In this document: positions 28,342 through 40,282 of the stretch, in pieces
Layout of the letters: every line of letters begins with the position of its first letter
Numbering within the stretch: the first letter of the stretch is position 1
Assembly (NCBI GenBank): GCA_006538405.1
Contig: BJKQ01000003.1
Span: forward strand, 62,001-126,000
From: Hansfordia pulvinata
Taxonomy: Eukaryota; Ascomycota; Sordariomycetes; Xylariales
DNA: 64,000 nucleotides
Direction of reading: 5' to 3'
Notes under the pieces: generated by a model
The model's input: only the letters and a program-made list of their open reading frames with translations
What the model was told of the DNA's origin: nothing
Database searches by the model: none
Made by a program: the position numbers and the translations under genes

Positions 28342-30234
28342 ATGGAGTTCGGAAGCGGTCCCTACGCGCCTACCACGACATACTACGCCCTCGGCCCAGT
28401 CGAAAACCTGGACATGATTGATCCCAAGCTCCGGGATTCCGGGCTGGCCACGCCCGTTGGCGGCGCCGCTTGGGGTAGAGCGCTTTGCCCCCCTTGTCGT
28501 CGGCCGACCACAGCAGCCCGGTCGTGTGGCCTTTCGCAATGGTGAACGACCCCATGTCTCCCGAGTGGCGTCCAGCCCGCGACGGCGTGTCCCCGATGCC
28601 CGTTGGCCACCTGCACAACAGACCAGACTCGCCCTCCTTCACGTACCCTTCCTCCACCTGCAGCGGCTCATACAGCCCGGGGCGCGAGAGCGACAGACAC
28701 TTCCCCCGCTCGCCAGGAGCTCCCGGGACGCCCAACTCCCATTCCCCTTTCATGCCGGGCGAGGGCTGGGGCTTGCACCCTTCAGGCATCGACCGAGGAT
28801 CGGCCTGCGCCGAGGGCTTCGAGGTCGACCCCTACCAGCATCAGAGTCTGCCTCCGCCGCCGATGGCTCTCGGCAGCAGCGAGAGGTTCAAGTACGACTT
28901 CCAAGAGTACCGCCTCGAGGTTCCCGCGAGCCGCGACCAGCACCCCCGAGACAGCACCAAGGATAATCACAACAACAGCATGATGTTTCAGGTGGGTGTC
29001 TGGGCACAGGACGACGCCCCGAACGCCTTCTACCACCGACTGTCGGCCGATGCCGAGGACTTGAACCAGAGCCAGAACTACCCTCATGATCCCGCGGCGC
29101 ACTACCTGCCCTCGAGGCCGCGGACGGCAACCCAGTGAAGAAGGAGGAAGAAGAAGAAGAAGAAGCACAAGACGGCAGCAAAAAAGGCGGAGACGACCGC
29201 CGCCGCCGCCCATCGCGCCGCCTGCGCGGCGACGTCGTCGTCGCCCCGGGCCCCGCCACCAGCCCGAGGAACAAGAAGCGCCGAGGGGCCAACCCGCCGA
29301 CCCCGCCGCTGCAGCAGCAGCCGAAGAAGCCGAGGCGCGAGGGCGGCAAGTTCGCGTGCCGCGTGTGCGGCGGCGGCGGCAGCGGCGACTCGGCCCCATT
29401 CCACGACGAGCAGGCGCTGCAAAAGCACATGCGGGCCTACCACACGCGGCCCTTCACGTGCGTCTTCCACTTTGCGGGCTGCGCGTCGACGTTCGCCAGC
29501 AAGAACGAGTGGAAGCGCCACTGCCAGTCCCAGCACCTCGTCCTCAAGTACTGGCTGTGCGACCTGCAGGCCTGCGCGCGGCAGACGAACCACCACCACC
29601 ACCACCACCAGCACAGCCCCATGAGCACGCTGCCTCCGTACGGGGCCATCTTCAACCGCAAGGATCTCTACACCCAGCATCTGCGACGCATGCACGTGCC
29701 CGCGGACGTCAAGAAGGACGGCAGCTGTGGCAGCAGCAACAACAACGACAAGAACAAGTCGAGCATCAGCAGCAGCAGTGGCCGCGCCCGCGCGAGAAAA
29801 GAAAGCGTCAGCAGCCCCAAGGAGAGCTGGGAGGAGGCGGAGCGGCAGTACCAGAAGGACGCCGAGAAAGAGCGGTGCAGCTTGCCGACGTTCATGGCCT
29901 GTCCCGCGCCGGGCTGCGGCGCCACGTTCGAAGGGTCCAACGCCTGGGATGACCGTATGGAGCACGTGGCCCGGCATCTCGACCGGGCGTCCGCGGGGCT
30001 CGAGGCGACCCTCGAGTTTGGCGGCATCGCCGACTCGTCTCTGGTTGACTGGGCCAGCCGCCCTGACGTCGCCGTCATCGTCCCCACGACCGCCGGGGCT
30101 GGGTGCTCAATAACCCACTCAAGCCCAGTCCACTGCCCCCTGCTCTTTTGAGCACTTACGCTCCCGCTTGCGCTTCTCGACAGGAGCCCGAGACCGACGA
30201 GGAGGCGGACGCCGAAGGCGAGCTTGACTACTGA
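28342..30234 (+). CDS. C2H2 zinc-finger protein, related to the one at 16.7 kb; frame disturbed
   Basis: Starts MEFGSGPYAPTTTYY. Fingers: CRVCGGG..HMRAYH near 29360, CVFHFAGC..WKRHCQSQH near 29460, CDLQAC with a His-rich insert then LYTQHLRRMH, and CPAPGC..HVARH near 29900. The block FASKNEWKRHCQSQH matches FGSKSDWKRHELAQH of the other gene, so the two are related. An acidic/basic linker (EEEEEEE, DDRRRR) precedes the fingers. The frame changes twice: near 28490 (six Cs) and near 29108. Either one C is missing at each place, or introns at about 28475-28575 and 28992-29116, which also restore frame, are real. Near the end, a GTGCTC donor at 30103 to a GACAG acceptor at 30183 would lead to the acidic C-terminus EPETDEEADAEGELDY (stop 30232-30234), but that too needs one extra G before the donor; without it the stop is 30293-30295. 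Likely nuclear; function unknown. Confidence 0.72.
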
Positions 30235-33217
30235 GTTTGGCGAGGCCCCTAGCCCCTGGGATGAAGAGTCTTCTCAGGGGTACTCCACGGGTTGAAAAGA
30301 GAGATACCCTCTCCTATCTGCTTCCTATTTCTTTCGCGTTGCGTTGATCTGTTTTTCGGCATTGGGAGGGGGGGTTGTTAAAACAACCCAGGGGTCGACT
30401 TATGTATATGAAATGCTCTAATGGGGGAGGAACAGGTGCAGGGCTTGTCGTTTGCTTGATTCATCTTGTCTTGCCACGCACTTACACTTTCCTTTGTGTG
30501 AAGATACCTATTTCCTTTCCTCTTCACGTTTCTTTACGTTGGGCATGCCGGATGGGATATTACGAGAATGGAGCACATGTGCTCCCGTACGCTGTGCTTA
30601 GAGAGATACCTCAATGTACCGATTAACACCCCCGACGTGGATGGTGTTCTTGAATGCACAGCTTGCGCACGGGAACGAGAAGTTGATCAACCCTGCATTG
30701 CAGTTTCTGTCGGCAATTGTTGAGAATCAGATTGCCCGGGGTGCCGCGCACGGGAACGGGAACGGGATCGGGCAAGGACTTAATTATTTTGGCCATTCGG
30801 AAGAGTTCATGCTGACCGGTGGTGACGCTGAGCGACGAAAATGACACAGCCAGCCGGGGAAGACGCCAGGAGAGCAAAGAAAGAAGAGCAGCTGGTCGAC
30901 CCTCGATCCCGGCTCTGGCAGCAGGTAGCCAAGCCACTTGCGACATCGTGTTCGCAGGATCCCCCAGGCAGGATGATGCGGAGTATGTTGATTGGGCCCT
31001 CCCGGTGCAAACAATGTGCGGCCGCCGCTTAGGCCTACAGGCGGACAGCGGGTGGTCGACGGCCAATCGCGTTCACTCGGTACTCGTCAGTCTGCGGCAT
31101 CCTGGGCCAGATGGTGGGTGGAGTGTTTGGCTACAGAGGAGGTTGCGGTGACCGAATCGCTGTGCTCTCAGGATACCAATGTGTCAAGGTGTCCTCGTCT
31201 CGGCAGACAGACGGCTACATGTTGGATCGGCGTCGTGCTGTATCGTGAGTAGGTAGGTAGCAGTATGAATGGGTTCTCGAGGACTTGCAAAAGAGGCTAC
31301 GGACAAGCCAGCAACATCCAGTGTGGAGTCGAAGGGCGACATGAACAACCGGCGATGCCCACCTGCAGTTATGCGGAACGTCGGGTGCTGATCCCATGAC
31401 GCAATGCTGGGAAGGCAATATCACACGGAAGGTGCGCGGGAGCACCGGCCGTGGCCGCCCCGACTCGGCTGTTCACGGTCAAGACAGGACACGGCAAGCG
31501 CGGCCTTTCCGGGCGGGCGCAACTGCTTCCCACACCGCTCGAAAGCCGTGGAAAAAGCACCACCAAGTTGGCCGACCACCTGGAGTTCCCAGGCATCTCA
31601 TTAATCAAAAAGTTCCATCCAATCTACACCAAACCGCACTCGCATTGCCCACCAGACATGGCCCTGGAGCTGGCAGATCGTCAACCCTCGTTTGCAACCC
31701 GCCACTGCCATCCAAGTCGGGCTTTCGATCACGCTCGTCCATACTCGCGTGGGCTTGCTGACATGAGAGGCAGCGAGCCTGCGGTGCTCCGCCCCCACGG
31801 ATTTGGCAGCCAACCAGCGAGCCTCCTTCTTCGTCTACCTTTTCCGACTCTTGCCCGACACCGTGATGCAACGCTATAAGTCACCCCGAATGGACTTTGC
31901 AGCTCTTGATCCCAGCCGACGTCTCGTCTTGCCTCTCATCCAAGTCGCATCGTCACTGATTGCTCGGTCACCTCCATCGCCGGCTGAGAAGGCATGAGTC
32001 GTCGGTTCGAATTCCGACATCTGCGGTCAGCCCCGATTCCATTTCAATAATCGACGCAACGCTTCTCCTGTCAAGCACTTAAGCACCATGTTCCCATGCA
32101 TTCTACCCCTGTCTGTCCAAGCCCGGTGCAGCCCTGCTGCTATGCCGAGCCATGCCACGCACCGGTGCGACCACGTAACTTGGCCCCCATGGCCCCAGCC
32201 CTCCCTGGTCCAATGAGAAGGCTTCGCCGCTCCAGACAGCAGCAGGACGGAAACCCAGAAGCTGATGCTGCAGGCCAAGCAGCCGTGAGAATGGATGAGC
32301 AATCACGCGAAGTAGACCATCCCTCCCACTCCTCTGAACATTCGCTTCACTCTGCTCTACCCAGTTGCGCCATGCCTGCCTGCTCCAGTGGCTGATACTG
32401 CCCCAGTCGCGCAAGCCTCACTACAGCAGGATTGTTTGGCATTAAACACTCCAAGGTCGGCTCAATCTCTGCTGCTTGGGGTCGCGTTTGCTGAAGCTAG
32501 GCTCGTAGTTGCGCTCTGCGCTGCGAGTGCTCGTTCGTGCTTGGCCAGGGCCTCTGCGCGTGACCGGGCGTAGCGCGATCCGACCCATCCACATTTTCCT
32601 CGCCCCTCGCCCGCCCTGCCTCACCCCTCCACCCACCACCCCGCCCTGCTCAAAGCGCCCGCCCCAAAGCTCTAGGCCCCGGGGACCCCAAGTCAGGACC
32701 GCCGCCAAAAGCCCCCCGCCCCATGTCCAAATGAACCTGGCTCGCGCCGCTGCCGCCATTTCGTCGCTTACCTTAGTTTCCCTGCTCTGGCCGATATTCC
32801 ACTGGACCCTTTCCAGAGTTTCCACCACTTTCCCTATTCCGCACTGACGCCCGCTATCGCCAGCCCTGCCTTGCACCACGCTGACGTAGCTCCACTTGCA
32901 CCTCCAGGCCTTCGTTCACGCTGTCGGTATCGCTTCGCGTTTGGCCCTCGTTCATACACGTGCTGCTCTACTCGGCGCTTGACGCCCCCGTACCCCTTCA
33001 ATCGTGCCAGCAACACCCGACAAGCCCATTTGCTCGTACCAACGCAACCCGCCATCTCCAGAACCCAACGGCGGCTATCTCCGCCAAGCCGCGTTGCGCC
33101 AAAGCCGCCTAAATCCAGTCGGTGCGGCGTTATCGAGTCCCTCCCGACTCAAAAACCACACCACAATCCTGTGGCCTGGCTATCTCCGACCCGGTCTCTG
33201 CCCACCGAATTGGTCCC
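30235..33217. other. Intergenic, no recognisable gene; 5' leader of the ubiquitin-like gene at the right
   Basis: The first few hundred bases are the 3' flank of the zinc-finger gene. No frame between 30.6 and 32.5 kb shows a domain. From about 32570 to 33217 the plus strand is C-rich and pyrimidine-rich, as expected of the promoter and leader of the next gene. Confidence 0.5.
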
Positions 33218-34939
33218 ATGGCTGAGAACCCGGCCTCTGGCCTGGACGCGGCTGTCGCTAACCTCGTCCTCGGGGATGTGGGTGACGATTCAAGCTTGAT
33301 CCCATCTACTGCTCGGCCAGAGCCAGACCCTTCTGGCCTGTCAACCCTCGAGGCCAGCGGCTCTCGCCCTCCACATGTCGATATACTTCAGCAGCCGAAG
33401 ATCGCAGCTGGCTCAGAGGCACCTGTCGATGCATCGAGCCACACTGAGCCGCCGGTGACTAGAGAGCCCAGCCACGAGCTTTTGGATACGGAATCCTGCT
33501 CTGTAGACCCATGCGTCTTGGAGGCAAATGACACGCCAGGAGATGAGTGTCCAGAGGGCTCTGTACAAGAGGCTCGGTCCACTGCAGAGGGTGGCGATGC
33601 AAAATTCATACCTCAGCCAGTGACAGTACAAAGCGTGGAGGATGAAGACGGGGGCAGGGTGTTCCGACCTCAGCCAGCCCCGCAAGGGGCCCCGGAAGGC
33701 ATTGCAGAGACAAGAGAGAGGGAAAAGAGGCCTGACAGGACTGACGTCGAGCATCAAGTGACAGGCGAGCCGTCCGGCGAGGACAGGTCCATCAGTGTGC
33801 CGGCAGAACCTCAAACCTCACGACCACCATTCCGCCCACTTCAATATGGCGACCCTGGCTGGGAATGGTCACCTGATCGTCCACCAGTCAAACACGCTGT
33901 CCATTTCCGCGATGCCATTGGGAGGAACTTCAAGATTCCATGGGAGAAAGCGAAGACATGGGAGGTAAGAAGTCTCAGCCCCGCATGCCTTGCGCTTGAT
34001 ACCTAAAGTCGCGCCTGTGGTTTCAGGCTTCTATGTTGCGTTTGGTATCGGCGACTTGTCGCTAACTTTTGCCAGAGTATGAGAAGACTAATCGAGAACT
34101 CCTTTGCTCATGTCAAAGGGCTCAGCACGATCGTTGCTGATGGTCACTACGAGCTGATGACCGTCAACGACCCATCGCGAGATCGAACCCACCTTGACGA
34201 CAGAGGTGTTGCTGGCGGAATGGGTACCAGCCCACAGAACCAAGCGTCACCGCAGCACGATTTAAATTCGGAGGTCGAACCAGTACCGCCTTCCCCCATC
34301 AGCGATGCATCCTTTGCCCCGAACACTGTTTTACACCAGCAAACTGCTTCTGTGACCCCGTTGGCGCCCACACCACCCCCAGCGGTCGTGGAGCCCATGT
34401 TGCCGGCGCATGCAGGGTCAGACACACAACTGCCCGGCACCACGGGCTACCCACCACCGTTGCGGCCTGACGACGACGAAATGGTGGTAGATGCCCCCAT
34501 TTGCATCATGCCCGAGTTATGGGACGACCTCATCCGACCAGGGATGCGAATCCAAATGCATATGTGGCCACAGGACGTGCCAGAAAACATGATCGATCCT
34601 CCTCAGGCGTCGCCAGCACCGCCCGGGCATGCGCACCAACACGGACACGGCGCTTACCATGCGGCAACTCCAGCGCCTCCCGGGGGAGCCCCGCCCCCAC
34701 CGCAGATGAACCCATTCGCACCACCGCCGCCGCCACCAGGCTTGGGCCGCGGCGGGCAAGGCGCGGGAACGCGAGGTCGCGGAGGTCGCGGAGGTCGTGG
34801 AGGCCGTGGAGGCGGTCACGGGCCGATGCCGATGCCACCAGGAGTGCACCACCCGCCTATGCCAATGCGACCAATGCCGCCGCCTGGAGTTTGCGTGGGC
34901 AGAGTGCGGCCAAAGACTCGCAAGCGGGTGGGCGGGTGA
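33218..34939 (+). CDS. Fungal ubiquitin-like-domain (ULD) protein with RGG-rich tail
   Basis: Two exons, 33218-33964 and 34076-34939, with a 111-base intron (GTAAGA donor, GCTAAC branch-like site, GCCAG acceptor); 536 residues. The first 220 residues are acidic, Pro/Ser-rich and probably disordered. The ubiquitin-like fold begins at HAVHFRDAIGRNFKIPWEKA and spans the splice site (KTWE|SMRRLIENSF), then GHYELMTVN. The family's closing block, MPELWDDLIRPGMRIQMHMW, comes only about 105 residues later, after a Pro/Ser-rich insert; normally it follows within a few residues. The tail has poly-Pro, GRGGQG, (RGG)n repeats and HPPMPMRPMPPP, suggesting RNA or protein binding. The family is common in filamentous fungi with little known function; any partner is unknown. 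Confidence 0.82.
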
Positions 34940-37162
34940 TCCAGCGAGCGGGTTGCCGTGGGCCTCTTTACCCTGACCGACGAGGGGAAAAAGTCAAAGC
35001 AACCAGACACCAGACTGACTGAACTGTACAAGGGTGGGTTGTGTTGAAACAATTTGGATGGTCCGGAAGCGGTCGAACAAAGCTCTAGTCCTCTGGAAAG
35101 TTATCCAGCAGTTTGTACGGACAGCTCACATGTCGTGAAGCAGCTTATGATATTTGATGTATGAGAAACGTCGAATGGGAAACATTTTCACGGATATGGC
35201 CGAATCGGGGACTGGGCGTATGTATGCGCGCCCCCGTGAATAATGTCCTGTTGAGAGCGAAGGGTCGACCATGGAAGTTAGTGACTGCAATAACTGCCTC
35301 TGCATACGAGTAAACTGCCTACTCATACTTCACTTAAGGCTTGTTTCTGAGGAAAAGAAGAGAGCCGTTTTCACAGCCAGTGGCCATCGGACTATGCTGT
35401 GGGGTTCCCCAGAGAACATACGCACGATCAAAACGGTGAGAGTCTTGACAGACCCCGCATTAGCATGACTTCACGGCAGCCAAGGCACGAAAAGCAAAAG
35501 ACACCATCGCCATACGCGGAAGCCGTTTGTGGGGCTCCGATTAGGCGAGCGGGCTGGAGGTGACGATCCAGCGGGCTGCTAACGACACCGCGTATCAGTA
35601 CTCGGACTGGATCTCGTATCCATGAGAATGGAGACTGGTCATGAGAACTCGCAGCAGATCCACTCCAGCTCCAGGCACAGCAGCAAGCAGTCCCGGCCAG
35701 TCGCTGGCGTTACCCCGGCGACGTGAGGGTTCAGTGAGTCAATCGCCAACCGCGGCAGAGTGCACGAATTAAGCACCAGCTGGAGCTGTTGCAGAGCGAT
35801 AATTGCTTTTCCTTTCCCTCCGCGGCCCACGTTGATGTCTCGGCCTAGCGAGCCAGCGGCGGCCGCCGTGGTCTTTTGACCGTTGGCGCTGGCGGGCTTA
35901 GGAACTCGTATCTTTATTTAGCGCGCTCTACTCGTACCACACCGGCGCACGCGGCGGTCCCATGCGTATGAGTAGCCCGTAGCGGGCGGACTGTCGTCAT
36001 CGCTCGCCCGCTTGCCCACCCGCGGGCCACTTGCCGAAACGCTCGACTGCGCGCGCGCTCTCTGGGGCAGAACAGCCATCAATCACCTGCTGCCCTGGGT
36101 CACCCTTAGGAGTCTGGCAGAGAGCGAGGAACCAAACTGTTCTCGACTCGTTACTGGGGGAGACAGAAAGGCGGCGCGAGACACAGGCGTTGCGAGAAAC
36201 AGGCGTCGCGCATTGGAGCAGGCTGCGGCAAGCGACCTTGCTGGGCCTGGACTCGTAAGCTGACAGGCTCCCGATGAGGCTGGGTCGGCGCAGCACAGAC
36301 GCTACCCGGGTTAGTTGGTGGCCCATCGGTGGGCTTTCACTGTGGCAGCCTCTGGATCAAATGAACGGGGATCATGCTGATGAGAATTCATCAGAAAGGA
36401 GGAGAGGCAGTCGAGCTGGACGCGTAAGGTAGTTTGAGGTGTGTTTGTCAGTCAGGTCGGGCGACGATGATTTGAGATTGATGTTGTTGACCTGCGAGCA
36501 GTCGCACCTTCCAGGTACTCGCTACGGGTGCCTGCCTTGTGTGTGGATTCAATTGTGACCATGGATCGTAGCTTCCTGTTGGTGCATGGGCCATGGTCCC
36601 CAGGTCCGAGTTGAGATCGGACGGTAGAGTCAACCAGCTTCCTCGGCCAACCCGCCTGATCTCACCACCACCACCACCACCACCACCACCACCAACGTCG
36701 CACACATCTTCAATCACTGCCACGGCCTCTGTCGCTTCGCCTCGTTCCCCGCTCCCGCTCCCGTATCCGCCCACCTACAGGGCTCTCTTTTGATCTTCCG
36801 CTTTCCATCCATCACCCCTCGCCCTTTCGCCTTCTCCCCTCCCACCCCTGCTTACTACATGCACGGCTCTTCCGACGATTGACCGCAGGTAGCCTGCTGC
36901 ATCTTCTGGCCTCTTGTCCGCCCAATTGCGCCCCGTCCACCCAATTGCGCCCCCGTCCATACTCGTACCTCGACCACGACAGCTACACTCCCCTCGACCA
37001 CTCCGGGCGCCGCTCATGACGACAACCCCGTTCGTTGCGTTGCGACCCGCTTGTCTCTAGACTGCCTCACAAGTTGAACCTCCGTCTTAAGCTTCAGCTT
37101 CAGCTCCATCTCCACCCCCAGCTCCGGCCTCAACCCCTTTGCCAGCTGCGACCATTGCCGCC
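34940..37162. other. Intergenic, no recognisable gene; kelch gene promoter and leader at the right
   Basis: 34940-36500 shows no supportable coding region; TACGAGTA motifs lie near 35305, 35929 and 36958. A (CAC)n run at 36663-36695 and pyrimidine-rich sequence from 36720 to 37140 precede the kelch gene, whose start sits in the strong context GCCGCCATGGAG. Confidence 0.55.
36663..36695. repeat. (CAC)n microsatellite
   Basis: About eleven CAC units in the promoter side of the kelch gene. Confidence 0.9.
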
Positions 37163-39102
37163 ATGGAGTCCTTCTCAACTCTCAAGCGTCGGACAACCGA
37201 TCTCGTCGGCTCCATCCCCGAGAGCCTGCCCGCGGCGCCCAAGGTCCAGATGCCGCAATTGCCCCAGATGCAGATGCCCCAGATGCCTCAGATGCCCCAA
37301 ATGCCTCAGATGCCTCAGATGCCTCAACTACCTCAAGTACAGCTTCCTCAGCTGCCCGCACTTCCCAAGTTCGGCGCTCCGGGAGCTGCCGGCCAATCCG
37401 GTCCTAAAGGCACCTGGCAGCACCTCGATATCCCGGACCTCCCACGCTCGGCCCACTCGCTGGATGTTGTCGCCGGCAATGCCTACATCTTCGGCGGTGA
37501 ACGTCGTTCGGGCCTCCTTGCCGACGGCAACATGCACGTCATTAAGCTGCCTTGGAACGGCGTCCCCGCCGACTACTACCCCATTGCCCCAAGCCCTCCT
37601 CCCGCGCACAACTAGCTGAAACCTCCCGCCCCGTCCCTGCTCGCAAGGCACCCAAGAGCGGCTCCGCGGCCAAGAACGACGAAAAACCTCCTGAGCAACT
37701 CACCGACCCGATCTCGGACACCCAGCTTGCCGAACCTCCAGTGCCCCTCGATCCGTCCTCTAGCGCAGCCGCCGAGGAGCCTTCGTCCGAACCGGAGCCC
37801 GAGTCTGAATCTGAGTCTCCCGCCGCTTCTGACAAGGGAAAGGCGCCAGCCACGCCCGACGTGCCCTCCGCGCGCTTCGGCCATGCCACTGCCGTAATTG
37901 GCACCCGCATCTTCCTTTTCGGCGGCCGTTCTGCCGAATCTCAAACTCTCGACGAGGCCGGCCGCGTATGGATCTTCGAGACCAAAACCAGCACCTGGAC
38001 CTATCTCGACCCCCACAAGAGCAGTCCAATCCCGGCTGCCCGCAGCCAGCACGCCACTGCTGCTGCCGACAAACCCCGCGATTTCGTCGCACAAAGGCCC
38101 CTGCGACGGCGCACCACCTGGAAGGAGTGGGCGGAGGGTGACTCGGCCAGCAAGGGGATTCCACAGCGCCCGATTCCCGGCTCGGTTGCCGCCACCGCCA
38201 TTGACGAGGAAGAAGCTGGCTTCGGCACGTTCTTCATTCACGGCGGCCGGCTGGCCAACGGCTCCTATAGCGATGATCTCTGGGCCTTCGACGTTCATGG
38301 CCGTACCTGGAAGCAGCTCCCTTCAGCCCCAGGCCCTGCCCGCTCCGGAGCCTCCCTTGTTGTTGCCCAAGCCCGACTTTACCGTTTCGGTGGCTTTGAT
38401 GGCACTGCTGAACTCGGCGGCCAGCTCGACGTCCTGTCTCTTGCGCTGGATGATTCCGAAGATGCCTCTCACCGCGGAGAGATGGGGGTCTTTGCCCGCG
38501 GGCCATGGCAGAGCGTGTTGCCGGCGGATCCGATCGTCATCGATACCTCTCTCAACGACGCCCCTCAAGCGGAGGAAGCCGGCAGACTGATGACCAGCAA
38601 GCCTGCCAACAATGCGTCCAGCGAGGTGCCTGGAAACCGCAGTGTAGCCGGCATGGAACTGGTCATTGGCCCCGCCGGTCGCGAGTACCTTGTCCTGCTT
38701 ATGGGGGAGCGGTCACCCCCAGCAGCAACAGAAGGCGAAAGTACTCGCGGAGCTGAAGCCTGGTCTGACGTTTGGGCCTTCCAGCTGCCCCCTGCTGGCG
38801 ATAGCGTCTCCGGGCTTGCAGACGCCATTTGGAGCGCGTTCTCAGGTCTTCGCCACCGCGCGGCTGGCACGGCAGCTCCGCCCTCTGACTCCCACGACTC
38901 GAGCCGTTGGGTTCAAGTGACGACCAGCCCCTATGAAGAAGACGATGAGGGCGAAAGTGTCACGCATGTGGCACCCAGCTCTCGCGCGGGTCTTGCAGCC
39001 GCACCTGTTTCAGATCTCGACGGGCCAGGCGTCGTCGTTTTCGGCGGCCGGGGCGAACAGGGCAAGGAATTAGGTGATGCCTGGATCTTCAGGTTTGCTT
39101 AG
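37163..39102 (+). CDS. Kelch-repeat beta-propeller protein with PQM repeats (one-base frame break)
   Basis: Starts MESFSTLKRRTTDLVG. Residues about 30-65 are tandem (M)PQ(M/L) units encoded by a 9-base repeat. Kelch blades follow: AHSLDVVAGNAYIFGGE, then (after the break) FGHATAVIGTRIFLFGGRS..VWIFETKTSTWTYL, FFIHGGRLANGSYSDDLWAFDVHGRTWKQL, RSGASLVVAQARLYRFGGFDG, an AWSDVWAFQL blade and GVVVFGGRGEQGKELGDAWIFRF at the end. The GG and W-x6-W pattern is typical of kelch. Between blades 1 and 2 lies a Pro/Ser/Glu linker. The frame shifts near 37587-37590, where CCCC as CCCCC would join PADYYPIAPKPSSRAQLAET smoothly. No intron in the right phase fits, so an assembly error is the likeliest cause. 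Probably a scaffold protein; no specific pathway can be inferred. Confidence 0.83.
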
Positions 39103-40282
39103 CGGCTCGCGACGAGAAGGGGAGAAAGACCCGCGGACGATGAGAATGTTCAAAACCTGGGAGTGAGGTTGGCGTACATCACTAACTCGTAGCTTGCCAT
39201 CGAACTGCGAGGTTTGATTGCAGAATCTGGCAGCTCTCGATCAGAAGGACGTCGATTCAGGCCGTGTCAGTTCGTGAAAGCAAGCATGCCACGATATCGA
39301 TCAGTCACCTTTCCCTTTCAAGCTCATCTGATCGATGAGAATTGGTTCGCAAGATCGAATACATGTACATTTGGAATTTGTTCTGGTTTCTGGAAATATG
39401 TCGATGATATAGTGCACGAGTTACTACTTGCTAGCCGGCTTTCACTGTGGAAATTATGAGTGTTCTGTCTTCAACGCCGTCTAAACCGCAGCGTTTGACG
39501 ACCATGAGTGATGTGCATCATGGTGAGCTCAAGATGCGTCGGATTGGTGTTACCGAGTCAATTCCACAATGACACCAGGGGTACAATACTCAGATTCATT
39601 CTTACTGCCGCCATCACGTCGCGAAGCATCACCGCCTGGCTACGATGCGGCATGCTAGGTCTTTCCGTTCCGCTACTGACTGCGATTCACGGGCGGTATT
39701 GGAGTTTGACAGCAAGACGGCAGGAGGAAAAGGAAATGGGATTGTGCTTGGCTTACATAATTGCTTGTAGACAACCACTGGAGCTCTCAACATGGAGCAC
39801 AATAGAGGCGGCGTCAGGAGACGGTCGCTGGCCTAACATGTAAGCATCCATGGCACATCTCGTAGAGGGGAAACAGCGAAGGCGTGTATCATGACGAGCG
39901 ATCCAGGCTCAGTTAGTTCTACTTTCACATATCAACGAGCACTCCCCCTTCGAACGAATCGTGGTTTAACGCAGTTTCGTCTCGACAGTTATGATATATA
40001 CAACGGCGGCTTGAGGTCCGGCATGCGGCGAGGCAAAAGCGCTCGCTGCCGTCCATTGACGCCTCTTGGTACCTGTGTGCGCGCTTCCGTGTATTGGCAA
40101 GCCTTCTTGCCACACAAGCACTCCGGACAATTGTCGGGTCCCCGATTTCTTTCATCCTCGGTCATGGGCTACATCCCCTGTCGTGCTGCAGACGAGCAAA
40201 TGCACGACACAACGGCTGTCTAGAATTTTATTGTATTTCTCTCGGTTTTGCTAGGGTAAATGAAAACAAAAGAGGGATGGTA
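39103..40282. other. Intergenic between convergent genes, nothing recognised
   Basis: It lies between the 3' ends of the kelch gene (plus) and the complex I gene (minus), so it holds their 3' flanks. No coding or RNA signal was found. Confidence 0.6.
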
